From Granulosicoccaceae sp. 1_MG-2023 (lineage in GTDB: Bacteria; Pseudomonadota; Gammaproteobacteria; Granulosicoccales; Granulosicoccaceae), in contig JAUOPI010000012.1 in the NCBI GenBank assembly GCA_030546905.1, positions 62,001 through 126,000 of the forward strand: a stretch of DNA of 64,000 nt, in the 5' to 3' direction. Shown one piece after another: positions 35,481-45,109 of this stretch. The position numbers and the translations under genes are program-made. The notes below the pieces were generated by a model. That model searched no databases. It saw only the letters and a list, made by a program, of their open reading frames with translations, and was not told the origin of the DNA. Positions within the stretch are counted from its first letter, which is position 1, and each line of letters begins with the position of its first letter.

Positions 35481-38315
35481 ATGCACCGCTTATTACGGCG
35501 CTTTTGCTTGTCTTTAGTGTGTTTGTTTCCCCTGGTGGCTTCGGCCGGCAGCTATGACAGCCGTCTGACGCTGCCGTCGCCCTGGGAAAGCTGGTACACC
35601 CTCAGCTCGGCGCATTTTGATGTGCATTACCCGGACGGCACGGAAGACTACGCGCGGCGCCTGCTGGGCATCGCCGAAGCGCGTTATGACACGCTGACCC
35701 GGGTCATGGACAATGTGCCGCGCCAGCGCACGCATATCATCCTCAATGATTCGGTGGACTACAGCAACGGCGGCGCCACGGCCTATCCGTATAACCAGTT
35801 CTACGTCTATCTCAACGAGCCGGACGAAGGCGAGCTGGTCAGCCACGAAGATTTCGTCACCCTGCTGTTCACCCACGAATACACCCATATCCTGCATCAG
35901 GATCAGGTCGCCGGTGTGCCGGCCTTGTTGCGCCGGGTGTTCGGCAAAGCACCGCCCGGACTGCTGATGTTGTTGTCCATGCCGCAGCTGCTCGGCCCGC
36001 ATTGGGTGGCCGAGGGGATCGCCGTGCTTAATGAGTCGGCCGGTGGCAACGGGCGTTTGCAGGGCGCTTACTATCACGCGGTGATGCGCGAGGAACTGCG
36101 CGCCGGTCTGCGCAGCTATACCGAGGTCAGCTACGAAGGCTATTACGCCAGCCGCTGGCCGGGTGGTCTGGTCTATGTTTACGGCGGCTGGTTTTTCCGT
36201 TTTCTGGAAGAGACCTACGGGCGTGAGGCGGCTTATCGCTATATCACCGAGTACGGCTCCAACCTGATTCCCTGGCAGATGAATGACCGCGCGCGGGCCA
36301 TCTCCGGTCTGAACGGGCCGCAATTGTGGGCCCGTTACAGTGACTGGTTGCAGCAGCATTTTGCCAAACAGATCGACAGCATCGCCGGCGCCGGACCGAC
36401 CACCGCGGCGACGCGCTTTGATGGCGCGCTCGCGGCCGAACAGCTCAGCGGCGGGCCGGATGGCAGTGTGTTTTTCGTCAGCCGCGATCTGACCAATACT
36501 GCCGCGCTGATGCAGGCCTGGCCCGACGGGCGGCTGCGCACGGTGGCGCGGCAAAACGATATTTCCTCGCTCGACTGGCATCCGCAAAGCGGGCTGCTGA
36601 TTTCCCGCACAGTGGTCTGTGAAAATGAACGCCTGGCCACGGATCTGTTTGTGATGCAGCCCGATGACGGCCGGCAGACCCGGCTGACCCATTGCGCCCG
36701 TCTGCCGCGTGCGGTCTGGTCGGCTGACGGGCAGTTGATTTACGCTGTGCAGACAGGCGAGGGGCGCAACCGCCTGATCAAACTCGACAAAACCGGCAAT
36801 CAGTTCGTGCAGTCAGAACTGGGGGCCGGCGAGGCGCTGGGCCGCCCGGCACCGTCGCCGGACGGGCAATGGCTGGTCGCGCCGGTCAAACGCGCCGGCA
36901 GCGGCTGGAATCTCGAGCGCTTCTCGCTGCGCAAAAAACGTTGGGAAAAGCTGACCGACGATCTGCGCATACCGTCGTATCCGTTTTACTCGGCTGATGG
37001 TCAGGCCTTGTATTTTATTCTGGAAAACAGCCAGCAGGCCGAATTGCACCGCCTGAATCTGGCCGATAACTCGCTGGAACGGCTGACCAACTCCAATGGT
37101 CTGGTCAAGCAGGCGGCCTTGTCCGGCGGCGCACTCTGGTTTATCGACTATACCGCGCAAGGCGAGCGGGTCCGGCAAGTGCTGCGCGAAACACCGTACC
37201 CGCCACTGCCGGTACTGCGTGAGGCTTTGCCCGCACCGCTGCCGCCGCCCTCGCAGGCTCAGGCGCGCCCCTACAGTCCCTGGCCGTCGCTGCGTGCGCG
37301 CGGCTGGACGCCGGTATTTTCTGTCAGTGATGAGCTGAGCATGCTGGGCCTGTCAGTGCAGGGCAGTGACGCGCTGGACTTTCACAGCTGGTCGCTGACC
37401 CCGGCCTGGTTTCATACTGACGACTGGAACAAAGCCGGCGGCACGGCCGCGTACTCCCTGTGGCGTCGTTTTTCACTGGTCTACAGGGAGGATTGGCAGA
37501 GTCTTTACGACGACGGTGAAGTCGAGGCAGTCGAGGGCAACCGTGCGCTGCAGGCGATGCTGAACTTCCCCCTTAGCGGCACCGAACAGCATCTGCGGTT
37601 CGGGCTCGGGCTTGCGTCATTGCGGGTGGAGGAGCAGGACTTAAGCGGCGCCACGCTCGGTGTTGAGAAGGATGCGCTGGCCGGAGCCGTGTTGTCTTAT
37701 AACTCCCTGCGTAAGCATGCCCGTGCTATTACTTCCGACACAGGGCTTGCATTGGAAGCGATCGCCGAGACCTACGACGCCTTCGGCCACTCCGATGCCA
37801 GCGGCAATGCCTATCTCGGTTCGGTGCAGGGCAATCTGCGTTTCGGTCGCAATCAGACACTCAGTCTGACGGTGCAGGGCGGACACAGCGGCGCGGAAGA
37901 CAGGCCGTTCCGTCTCGGTGGCAGTACCGGCGCGACCAATGATGTCAGCGGTATCACGCCGCTCGGGCAGAGACGTTTTAATTTCCGCGGTTATGCGCAG
38001 AGCAGCGACCTGTCCGGCAGTAATATGGCGCTGGCAAATATGGCGTGGTACTTTCCGCTCGCCGATATTTACAACGGCTGGCACATCCTTCCGCTGGGGC
38101 TGGGGCGGCTTTCGGGCAATCTGTTTGCCGAAGCCGGCGATGCCTGGGACGGCGCTTCGGATCGGGACTGGCGGGCCAGTGTCGGGGCTGAAGTCAGTGC
38201 CGGTCTGTTACTCGGCTACGATAATGCACTGCTGCCGCTCAGTGTCGGGCTTGCACACGGGCTGGCAGACAGTGGCGAAACCCAGGCGTATCTGCGCCTG
38301 TCGCTCACGTACTGA
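35481..38315 (+). CDS. Exported gluzincin-like metallopeptidase fused to beta-propeller and C-terminal barrel
   Basis: A 944-residue exported protein. The signal peptide is MHRLLRRFCLSLVCLFPLVA. A peptidase domain (about 30-300) has LLFTHEYTHILHQD (HExxH at 132-136) and HWVAEGIAV with a likely third zinc ligand Glu near 178. WD40-like repeats follow (about 320-590) with WSADGQLIYAV, PSPDGQWLVAPV and YSADGQALYFIL. After a Pro/Ala linker, about 300 residues of strand-like sequence end in AYLRLSLTY with a terminal tyrosine, as in outer-membrane barrels. This suggests a cell-surface or periplasmic protease tethered by its own barrel. Substrate unknown; it starts at ATG 35481. Confidence 0.82.
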   Translation: MHRLLRRFCLSLVCLFPLVASAGSYDSRLTLPSPWESWYTLSSAHFDVHYPDGTEDYARRLLGIAEARYDTLTRVMDNVPRQRTHIILNDSVDYSNGGATAYPYNQFYVYLNEPDEGELVSHEDFVTLLFTHEYTHILHQDQVAGVPALLRRVFGKAPPGLLMLLSMPQLLGPHWVAEGIAVLNESAGGNGRLQGAYYHAVMREELRAGLRSYTEVSYEGYYASRWPGGLVYVYGGWFFRFLEETYGREAAYRYITEYGSNLIPWQMNDRARAISGLNGPQLWARYSDWLQQHFAKQIDSIAGAGPTTAATRFDGALAAEQLSGGPDGSVFFVSRDLTNTAALMQAWPDGRLRTVARQNDISSLDWHPQSGLLISRTVVCENERLATDLFVMQPDDGRQTRLTHCARLPRAVWSADGQLIYAVQTGEGRNRLIKLDKTGNQFVQSELGAGEALGRPAPSPDGQWLVAPVKRAGSGWNLERFSLRKKRWEKLTDDLRIPSYPFYSADGQALYFILENSQQAELHRLNLADNSLERLTNSNGLVKQAALSGGALWFIDYTAQGERVRQVLRETPYPPLPVLREALPAPLPPPSQAQARPYSPWPSLRARGWTPVFSVSDELSMLGLSVQGSDALDFHSWSLTPAWFHTDDWNKAGGTAAYSLWRRFSLVYREDWQSLYDDGEVEAVEGNRALQAMLNFPLSGTEQHLRFGLGLASLRVEEQDLSGATLGVEKDALAGAVLSYNSLRKHARAITSDTGLALEAIAETYDAFGHSDASGNAYLGSVQGNLRFGRNQTLSLTVQGGHSGAEDRPFRLGGSTGATNDVSGITPLGQRRFNFRGYAQSSDLSGSNMALANMAWYFPLADIYNGWHILPLGLGRLSGNLFAEAGDAWDGASDRDWRASVGAEVSAGLLLGYDNALLPLSVGLAHGLADSGETQAYLRLSLTY

Positions 38316-38368
38316 GGAGGGGAGGCGTTCATTTGCATGCTGTGCGCGGATGAATGCGGACAGCGAAC

Positions 38369-39115
38369 ATGCTTGATTGGCTTATTCTGATTGTTGCCGG
38401 CTTTGCCGCGGGTGTATTGAATGCGATTGCCGGCGGCGGAAGTTTCCTGACCCTGCCTGCGCTGGTGTTTACCGGGGTGGCGCCGGTGGTGGCCAATGCG
38501 ACCAGCGCGATGGCGGTTTTTCCCGGCTATGCCAGTAGCGCACTTGGCTTTCGTGATGAGTTGCAGCAATTGCCTGCCGCGCAGCTCAGGCAGTATGTCG
38601 TGCTGACCCTGCTGGGCGGTGCTGCAGGGGCGGGCTTGCTGTTAATCACCAGCAATGCCGCTTTTATGAAACTAATTCCCTGGCTGTTGCTGCTGGCAAC
38701 ACTGCTCTTTGCCTTCGGCGGCAGAATCCAGAGCGCGCTGCGTGAGCGCGGCGCAGCACATCAAATTCCTTCCACACCTTTGCTGTTGCTGGTGTCGGTC
38801 TACGGCGGTTACTTCAATGGCGGGCTTGGCATTTTGCTGCTGGCCGCGTTCAACAGCCTCGGTATGCGCGATCTGCATCTGATGAATGGCCTGAAGAACA
38901 TTCTGTCGTTTGTGCTGGCGGCCATCTCGGTGCTGATCTTTGTGCTTGCCGGGCTGATTGCCTGGCCGCAGGCGATTGTCATGATGCTGGCGGCCAGCGC
39001 CGGCGGCTATGCCGGGGCGGTCTGGTCAAAACGCTTGCCGGCGGCCGGGGTCAAAGCCTTTATCACCTTCACCGGCCTGTTAATGACGCTGGTGTTCTAC
39101 CTGCGATATTACTGA
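38369..39115 (+). CDS. TSUP-family membrane permease (TauE/SafE-like)
   Basis: A 248-residue inner-membrane protein with about eight helices. LIVAGFAAGVLNAIAGGGSF at the start and a second AAFNSLG/NGLKNILSFVLAA half-repeat are typical of the sulfite/organosulfur-anion TSUP carriers. VYGGYFNGGLGILLLAAF is the matching motif of the second half. The substrate is unknown. An ATG five codons earlier (38354) is also possible. It is flanked by the metallopeptidase-barrel gene and a surface-protein gene, neither of which suggests a substrate. Confidence 0.87.
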   Translation: MLDWLILIVAGFAAGVLNAIAGGGSFLTLPALVFTGVAPVVANATSAMAVFPGYASSALGFRDELQQLPAAQLRQYVVLTLLGGAAGAGLLLITSNAAFMKLIPWLLLLATLLFAFGGRIQSALRERGAAHQIPSTPLLLLVSVYGGYFNGGLGILLLAAFNSLGMRDLHLMNGLKNILSFVLAAISVLIFVLAGLIAWPQAIVMMLAASAGGYAGAVWSKRLPAAGVKAFITFTGLLMTLVFYLRYY

Positions 39116-39243
39116 GCCTTCGCTGAGCGGCGGCGGGATGTGCCCGCGCCTGCTGTCGGCATAGGGGTTGCAGTGTCAGTTTCAAACCTGTCGGCGCGTC
39201 AGATTGCCGACACTTTGACTGATTTCTGATCCGGACCCTGAAC

Positions 39244-41049
39244 ATGAACAAGCTTACCCTGCGTCGTCTCGTCAGTGCGGCATTGCTTTTGCCCGCCAGC
39301 ACTTTTGCCAACACGGGCTTTGTCGGAACGCCGGTTTTACCCGATTACGTGATTACCGACATGAAGACCTATGAGGTCGGTGATCAGACCTATGTCGAAG
39401 TGACGGTGGCCAATCAGGGCGCGGAGCCCGATCAGACTGTGGATTTCAGCCAGCCGCGCAATGATCTGTATGTATTCGCCACCAGTGGCGGTGATACCTA
39501 CAGCAACTCAACACTGTTCAAGAGCTGGCGCATCGCCTACACGCTGGGCGGACGGCTGTTGTCCTCCGGTGAGTCGGTGACACTGACCACCAGCTATGAA
39601 ACTGCCCGTTTGCGTGGTCAGATCTGGACCATGGTCGATCAGTACAACCAGCACGAGGAAGCCAACGAAGACAACAATGTGTTCCCGCGTGTGGACAGTG
39701 ATCTGAACTACACCGTGGCCCTGAGTCTGGATGGCGAGAGCAGTGAGATCGCCGAAGGGGACATGGTGCGTTTGGTCCTGACTGCCACGCCTGACGGCGA
39801 CAGCTACCGCGAACTGGCGGCGATTGTCAGCGTCACCGATGCCTCGGGCAACACGGTCTACCGCAGCGGTGAGCTGCCGCTGGTGGCCAACGGCGATGCC
39901 TATGAGGGCGAGGCCTGGATTGAGACGCTCGGCTATGACGCCGGTGACTATGAGGTCAGTGCCAAGGTGATCGATGCCGACGGTGAAAGCGTCGGTAGTG
40001 CCGCGCTGAGCGTGACGCTGGTCGCCGCCGATGATAATCACAATCCGGTCGCCGGTGACGACAGTGCGGAAACGCAGATGGATGAACCGGTGCTGATCGA
40101 TGTGATTTACAACGACAGCGATACCGACGGTGATTACCTGTGGCACCACGTGGTCGGCGAGGTCAGTCATGGCAGTGTGGAAGAGCTGCGCGGCAGCGTG
40201 ATCTTCACGCCTGAGCCGGGTTTTGTCGGGGTCGCCGGTTTCCGCTATCAGCTCAACGATCTGGTCGGTGGCAGCGACTGGGCCGATGTCACAGTCAATG
40301 TATTGCCGCCGGAAAGCGGCTCCTGTTCCTGGGGGCGTGATTATGAAGTCGCCACCTCCACGGAGCGCACGGCGATTGACGGCTGGGCCGATTTTGAGCT
40401 GGCCGATGACGCGCGTCCCGAATATGCCGCGCAGGTCCTGAGTAACGACAACCCGGATCTGTTTGAAGAACAACCGTTTATCTCGTACCCGTCCTGCAGT
40501 CTGTACTTCACGCCGAAAAGCGGCGCGGTCGGCACCGCCACGCTGACCTATGCGGTGATGGACGAGGAAACCGAAGGCGGTGTCTATCGCTCGGCCGAGC
40601 GCAGCTTCAGCATTTCGTTGCTGCCGCAAGGCGATGCGCCGGAAATCGCCACCACACCGGTGACCCTGACCAACGCCGGCAGTCCCTACAGCTACACACC
40701 TGAGCTGGCCAGCAATGGCAGCCTGACGGTCAGCGCTGAAACCCTGCCGGATTTTCTGACGCTGGAAGGCAACACTGTCAGCGGCACACCGGCCACGGCC
40801 GACATCGGACTTTACGATGTGGTGCTGACGCTGCAACAGGGCCAGTACACCCTTGAGCAGGCTTACAAGCTGACCGTCGAGCCGGAGCTGGCTTCGTCGC
40901 AAACGCCGGTTAATGGCACGGTGCTGGAGGACGATAGTCAGGCCGCCGGCACCACCCAGGGCTATATCAGTTCTGAGTCCGGCGGTGCGCTCGGCGGACC
41001 TTTGCTGGCGCTGCTGGCGGCACTGGGCTGGCGCCGCCGTCGCCACTGA
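39244..41049 (+). CDS. GlyGly-CTERM surface protein with CARDB and Ig/cadherin-like domains
   Basis: A 601-residue exported protein. Signal peptide residues 1-22 (cleavage near TFANT). A CARDB-like domain is at about 35-150 with YEVGDQTYVEVTVANQG. A tandem cadherin/Ig-like repeat at about 265-350 carries NHNPVAGDDSAETQMDEPVL, and a similar one follows. A putative Ig domain at about 480-560 has LPDFLTLEGNTVSGTPATAD. The C-terminus reads SGGALGGPLLALLAALGW and ends RRRRH: the GlyGly-CTERM tail processed by rhombosortase and linked to type II secretion. The processing enzyme is not in this window. Confidence 0.85.
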   Translation: MNKLTLRRLVSAALLLPASTFANTGFVGTPVLPDYVITDMKTYEVGDQTYVEVTVANQGAEPDQTVDFSQPRNDLYVFATSGGDTYSNSTLFKSWRIAYTLGGRLLSSGESVTLTTSYETARLRGQIWTMVDQYNQHEEANEDNNVFPRVDSDLNYTVALSLDGESSEIAEGDMVRLVLTATPDGDSYRELAAIVSVTDASGNTVYRSGELPLVANGDAYEGEAWIETLGYDAGDYEVSAKVIDADGESVGSAALSVTLVAADDNHNPVAGDDSAETQMDEPVLIDVIYNDSDTDGDYLWHHVVGEVSHGSVEELRGSVIFTPEPGFVGVAGFRYQLNDLVGGSDWADVTVNVLPPESGSCSWGRDYEVATSTERTAIDGWADFELADDARPEYAAQVLSNDNPDLFEEQPFISYPSCSLYFTPKSGAVGTATLTYAVMDEETEGGVYRSAERSFSISLLPQGDAPEIATTPVTLTNAGSPYSYTPELASNGSLTVSAETLPDFLTLEGNTVSGTPATADIGLYDVVLTLQQGQYTLEQAYKLTVEPELASSQTPVNGTVLEDDSQAAGTTQGYISSESGGALGGPLLALLAALGWRRRRH

Positions 41050-41070
41050 GGCGGCAGAGCATCTTCACCC

Positions 41071-41105
41071 GACGGGGGCGGATCGCAAGGTTCGCCCCCG
41101 TTTTT
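41071..41105 (+). terminator. Terminator between the surface protein and ruvB
   Basis: ACGGGGGCG and CGCCCCCGT form a 9-bp stem with an 11-12 base loop followed by TTTTTG. It isolates ruvB from the surface-protein gene. Confidence 0.85.
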
Positions 41106-41157
41106 GTTGGCAAATGCAGTAAACTGCGAGCCTGCAGCTCAACCGGTAAGAACACCC

Positions 41158-42192
41158 ATGCAAGACGAAAGAATGATCAACGTGATGGCCACCCGCGAGG
41201 ACGACGCGCAGGAGCGGGCCATGCGGCCCAAAACACTGGCCGACTATCACGGGCAGGAGGTGGTCGCCGAGCAGATGGAGATTTTTATCAGTGCCGCGCG
41301 CGGACGCGGCGAAGCGCTTGATCACACGCTGATCTTCGGTCCGCCCGGTCTGGGTAAGACCACGCTGGCCAATATTATCGCCAACGAAATGGATGTGGCG
41401 ATCCGCCACACCTCCGGCCCGGTGCTTGAGCGGCCCGGTGATCTGGCGGCCTTGCTGACCAATCTGGAAGCCAACGATGTGCTGTTTATCGACGAGATTC
41501 ACCGGCTCAGCCCGGTGGTCGAAGAGGTCTTGTATCCGGCCATGGAGGATTATCAGCTCGATATCATGATCGGTGAGGGGCCGGCGGCGCGCTCGATCAA
41601 GCTGGATCTGCCGCCGTTTACGCTGGTCGGCGCCACCACCCGGGCGGGCTTGCTGACCTCGCCGCTGCGCGACCGTTTCGGCATCGTGCAGCGTCTGGAG
41701 TTTTATAAAACCCACGATCTGGCCGGTATTGTCCACCGTTCGGCGAGTTTGCTCGGGGTCGGGATTGACGAGAAGGGCAGTGTCGAGATTGCCCGCCGCG
41801 CACGCGGTACGCCGCGTATTGCCAATCGCCTGTTGCGTCGCGTGCGCGATTTTGCCCAGGTGAAAAACGACGGCGTGATCAGTGCGGTGATTGCCGATCA
41901 GGCGCTGAATATGCTCAATGTGGACACCCGCGGGCTCGACAGCATGGACCGCAAGCTGATGCAGGCCATTATTGATAAATTTGACGGCGGCCCGGTAGGC
42001 GTGGATAACCTCGGTGCGGCCATCGGTGAAGAGACCGGGACCATCGAGGACGTTATCGAGCCCTATCTGATTCAACAGGGCCTGCTGATGCGCACACCAC
42101 GCGGGCGTATCGCCACCAGCAGCGCCTATACCCATTTCGGTCTGACACCGAATTCGGCGGTGCTTTCCCTGCAGGAAGAGCTCAGCGGCTGA
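41158..42192 (+). CDS. ruvB: Holliday junction branch-migration ATPase RuvB
   Basis: A 344-residue AAA+ helicase subunit that drives branch migration with RuvA. Walker A is [13 protein letters not shown] (about residue 63), Walker B is [12 protein letters not shown], the sensor/arginine region is [18 protein letters not shown], and the winged-helix end is [20 protein letters not shown]. It starts at ATG 41158 ([10 protein letters not shown]). ruvC and ruvA usually precede it, but here a GlyGly-CTERM gene with terminator does. ybgC-tolQRAB-pal follows in the usual gammaproteobacterial order. Confidence 0.97.
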   Translation: MQDERMINVMATREDDAQERAMRPKTLADYHGQEVVAEQMEIFISAARGRGEALDHTLIFGPPGLGKTTLANIIANEMDVAIRHTSGPVLERPGDLAALLTNLEANDVLFIDEIHRLSPVVEEVLYPAMEDYQLDIMIGEGPAARSIKLDLPPFTLVGATTRAGLLTSPLRDRFGIVQRLEFYKTHDLAGIVHRSASLLGVGIDEKGSVEIARRARGTPRIANRLLRRVRDFAQVKNDGVISAVIADQALNMLNVDTRGLDSMDRKLMQAIIDKFDGGPVGVDNLGAAIGEETGTIEDVIEPYLIQQGLLMRTPRGRIATSSAYTHFGLTPNSAVLSLQEELSG

Positions 42193-42359
42193 GCCGCGGC
42201 GCACCGTTTTACGCAGCTTGCCTGACAGTCATTGTCAGGCAGCGTCAGAATCAAGTGTTTAGACGGAATATTTGCTTGATGAAGCGTTTGACCTTGTTCC
42301 TTTAACCCACTGAATATTTTATCATCCGGCACTCATTGCAGCGGTTAGCAGGAGTGCGT

Positions 42360-42761
42360 GTGTCCGGTTTTTCTATCGATATCCGCGTCTATTACGAGGA
42401 CACCGACAGCGGCGGTATCGTCTATTACGCCAACTACCTTCGCTTTATGGAGCGCGCCCGTACCGAGTATCTGCGCCGGCATGGTTTCGCCCAGCAGGCC
42501 TTACGGGAGTCACATCAGCGACTCTTTGTGGTACGTTCCGTAGCGGTTGATTACCTTAATCCCGCACGGCTCGATGATGTGATCCGGGTCGGAGCTGAGA
42601 TCAGCGACTGCCGCCGCGCCACCTTATCGTTTTCGCAGGAACTGACACTTGCCGACGGTACGCCCTTGTGCCGCGGGCAGGTCAGGCTTGCCTGTCTTGA
42701 TGCCGAAACCATGCGACCTGCCGGTATCCCCGGCGCTATTTTAGAGGCCCTGAAATCGTGA
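42360..42761 (+). CDS. ybgC: Acyl-CoA thioesterase YbgC (Tol-Pal operon)
   Basis: A 133-residue hot-dog-fold thioesterase. The family motif is VYYEDTDSGGIVYYANYLRF with the catalytic Asp, then MERARTEYLRRHGF. It starts with GTG at 42360, seven bases after AGGAG; an earlier start would cross the ribosome site. Its stop overlaps the tolQ start (GTGA), so they are translationally coupled. First gene of the Tol-Pal operon; in E. coli it associates with phospholipid-synthesis enzymes. Confidence 0.93.
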   Translation: MSGFSIDIRVYYEDTDSGGIVYYANYLRFMERARTEYLRRHGFAQQALRESHQRLFVVRSVAVDYLNPARLDDVIRVGAEISDCRRATLSFSQELTLADGTPLCRGQVRLACLDAETMRPAGIPGAILEALKS

Positions 42762-43459
42762 ATGCTGACCTGTCTCTTGTGCATCTGGTCAAAGATGCCA
42801 GCCTGATCGTCCAGATCGTTATGCTGATCCTGTTGATGGCATCGGTGCTGTCCTGGGCGGTGATTTACGGCAAGTCGCGTCAGTTCGGCCGGGCCCTGAA
42901 AAACACCCGCCGTTTTGAGCAGGAATTCTGGAGCACCGGTGATATCACCGATATCTACACGCGGGTTAACGCGCGGCGCGGCAAGCTGACCGGGCTGGAG
43001 CGGATCTTTGCCGCCGGTTACTCCGAGTTCGGCCGCCTGCGCCGCCAGACCAGCAATGCCGAAGAGATTCTCGACGGCTCGCGGCGGGCCATGCGGATCG
43101 CCACCTCGCGCGAGCAGGACGCCATCGAGAACAACCTGACCTTTCTCGCCACGGTCGGTTCGACCAGCCCGTATATCGGCTTGTTCGGTACGGTCTGGGG
43201 AATTATGAATTCCTTCACCGCCTTGGGGAATGTGCAGCAGGCCACGCTGGCGATGGTCGCGCCGGGTATTGCCGAAGCGCTGATCGCCACGGCCATCGGT
43301 CTGTTTGCCGCGATCCCGGCGGTGATCTTCTACAACCGTCTGAGCACCGCCGCCGACCGTTTGCTGAATAACTACGATACCTTTTCCGAAGAGTTTTCCA
43401 CGGTGCTCCAGCGCCAGGCCATACGCCTGCGCAGCAAGAGCGAATCGGCCAGAGACTAG
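42758..43459 (+). CDS. tolQ: Tol-Pal inner-membrane proton-channel subunit TolQ
   Basis: A 233-residue inner-membrane protein, three helices (about 19-38, 135-155, 170-192). It forms the proton-conducting complex with TolR and energises TolA during outer-membrane constriction. Motifs: LTFLATVGSTSPYIGLFGTV and AEALIATAIGLFAAIPAV, with the conserved Thr and Gly of the channel. It starts with GTG inside the ybgC stop. Ten bases separate it from tolR. Confidence 0.96.
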   Translation: MNADLSLVHLVKDASLIVQIVMLILLMASVLSWAVIYGKSRQFGRALKNTRRFEQEFWSTGDITDIYTRVNARRGKLTGLERIFAAGYSEFGRLRRQTSNAEEILDGSRRAMRIATSREQDAIENNLTFLATVGSTSPYIGLFGTVWGIMNSFTALGNVQQATLAMVAPGIAEALIATAIGLFAAIPAVIFYNRLSTAADRLLNNYDTFSEEFSTVLQRQAIRLRSKSESARD

Positions 43460-43468
43460 GAGCGCAGA

Positions 43469-43900
43469 ATGTCAGCTATGCCGCAACGGCGCACGCGCCG
43501 GCAGGTCGCCGAGATGAACGTGGTACCTTATATCGACGTGATGCTCGTGCTGTTGGTGATTTTCATGATTACCGCACCTTTGCTGAATACCGGTGTCGAA
43601 ATTGACCTGCCGGATGCCGAAGCCAAGCCGGTGGAATCCGAGCAGAATGAAGAGCCGTTGATTCTCTCGGTCACGGCCGCCGGTGAGTTCTACCTGAATG
43701 TGGGGGAAGATCCGGAAGCGGCGATTGATGAGCAAACCGTGCAACGGCTGGCGGCGGCCGTGATCCGCCTGAATCCCGACCGCAGTGTGCTGGTGGCAGG
43801 CGATAAGGACGTTGCTTACGGGCAGATCTGGCGTGGTATGGACCTGCTGCGGGAGGCTGGTGCGTCGAAAATCCAACTGATGGCGGAGCCCCCGCAGTAG
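43469..43900 (+). CDS. tolR: Tol-Pal channel subunit TolR
   Basis: A 143-residue protein with one N-terminal membrane helix carrying the proton-carrying Asp (PYIDVMLVLLVIFMI), then a periplasmic ExbD-type domain (LVAGDKDVAYGQIWRGMDLL). Normal length. It complexes with TolQ and TolA. Only six bases separate it from tolA. Start ATG at 43469 behind AGGAG. Confidence 0.96.
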   Translation: MSAMPQRRTRRQVAEMNVVPYIDVMLVLLVIFMITAPLLNTGVEIDLPDAEAKPVESEQNEEPLILSVTAAGEFYLNVGEDPEAAIDEQTVQRLAAAVIRLNPDRSVLVAGDKDVAYGQIWRGMDLLREAGASKIQLMAEPPQ

Positions 43901-43906
43901 CGCCTT

Positions 43907-45109
43907 ATGTGGAACCTGATTCGCGAATATCCCATCGCTGTCATCCTGTCGATACTGACCCATGTGGTCGTGGCAGTGTTGCTGTGGAGCGGGGCGAGCG
44001 GGTTGTTCAAGTCCGAACCGCCGCCGCAGATCCAGCCGATTGAAGCGACCCTGGTGGATGAAAGCGCAATCCTCGAAACCATCGAGGAAATGAAGCGTCA
44101 GGAAGCGGACAAAACGCGCCGGGAAGAAGAAGCCAGGGCCGCCCGTGAAGCCGAGCTCAAGCGTCTGGAAGCCGAGCGCAAGGCCGAGGAAGAACGTCTG
44201 CGCCAGGCGCAGTTGGAGCGGGAGCAACGTCAGCAGGAAGCCGAAGCCGAACGTCAGCGTGCCGAACAGATGCGCATTGAGCAGGAAAAACTGGCGCAGC
44301 AAAAAGCCCTTCAAGACGCCAAACGGGCCGCTGAAGAAGAGCAGCGTAAAGCCGAACGCGAGCGTGAACGTCTGCAGGCCGAGCGTGAGAAAATCGCCAA
44401 GGAACGCGAGCTGGAAAAATTAGCCCAGCAACGCAAGGCCGAAGAAGCGCGGCTGGAAAAACTGCGTCTGGAAGCCGAGGCCGCAGAGAAAAAACGCCTC
44501 GAAGAAGAAAAACGCCAGGCCGAAGAAGAAGCGCGTAAAAAAGCCGAAGCCGAGAAAAAACGTCAGGCCGAAGAAGCGGCGCGCAAAAAGGCCGAGGAAG
44601 AAAAACGCAAAGCCGAAGAAGAGGCCCGGAAAAAAGCCGAAGCTGAGAAAAAGCGCTTAGCCGAGGAAAAACGCAAGGCAGAAGAGGCGGCCCGCAAAAA
44701 AGCCGAGGAAGAAAAACGCAAAGCCGAGGAAGCGGCGCGGCAAAAAGCGGAAGAGGAACGTCTGGCGGCAGAGGCCGAAGCGGCCCGTCGCGCAGAAGAA
44801 GAGCGGCAGTCACGGGCGCGTGAGTTCCGGTCTCTGCAAGACAAATACCAACAAACCATCAGCCGTCATATCGCCCGGCGTTGGGTCAAGCCCATCGGCG
44901 TCAGCGGTGATGTGGGCTGTGATGTTTATGTTCGCCAGATCCCCAGCGGGGATGTGGTGGATGTGCAGGTCACACACTGCTCCGGTGGTGGTGAGCAAAT
45001 GGCGCGCTCGGTGGAAGCGGCGGTACTGAAAGCCTCGCCTTTGCCCAGTGCGCCGGACCCGCGTGTTTTTGACCGGGAAATCCAGATTTACTTCAGGCCG
45101 GAAAACTAA
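43907..45109 (+). CDS. tolA: Tol-Pal periplasm-spanning protein TolA
   Basis: A 400-residue protein. One membrane helix at about 11-30, then a very long Lys/Glu/Ala-rich helical domain II (about 60-300) built from imperfect KAEEEKRKAEEEARKK repeats, then a globular C-terminal domain III (about 310-400) with GDVGCDVYVRQIPSGDVVDV. The C-terminal domain touches Pal and TolB. The helical region is long enough to cross the periplasm. The stop is immediately followed by the tolB ATG. Confidence 0.95.
   Translation: MWNLIREYPIAVILSILTHVVVAVLLWSGASGLFKSEPPPQIQPIEATLVDESAILETIEEMKRQEADKTRREEEARAAREAELKRLEAERKAEEERLRQAQLEREQRQQEAEAERQRAEQMRIEQEKLAQQKALQDAKRAAEEEQRKAERERERLQAEREKIAKERELEKLAQQRKAEEARLEKLRLEAEAAEKKRLEEEKRQAEEEARKKAEAEKKRQAEEAARKKAEEEKRKAEEEARKKAEAEKKRLAEEKRKAEEAARKKAEEEKRKAEEAARQKAEEERLAAEAEAARRAEEERQSRAREFRSLQDKYQQTISRHIARRWVKPIGVSGDVGCDVYVRQIPSGDVVDVQVTHCSGGGEQMARSVEAAVLKASPLPSAPDPRVFDREIQIYFRPEN
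44460..44790 (+). repeat. Imperfect tandem repeats inside tolA
   Basis: Repeated GCCGAAGAAGAAAAACGC-like units encode the Lys/Glu/Ala helix. The degenerate codon use shows ordinary coding repeats; they could allow length change by recombination. Confidence 0.8.

Noticed and set aside
44460-44790. Possible CRISPR or satellite array
   Set aside because: The repeats are in frame and encode the tolA helix; there are no spacers.
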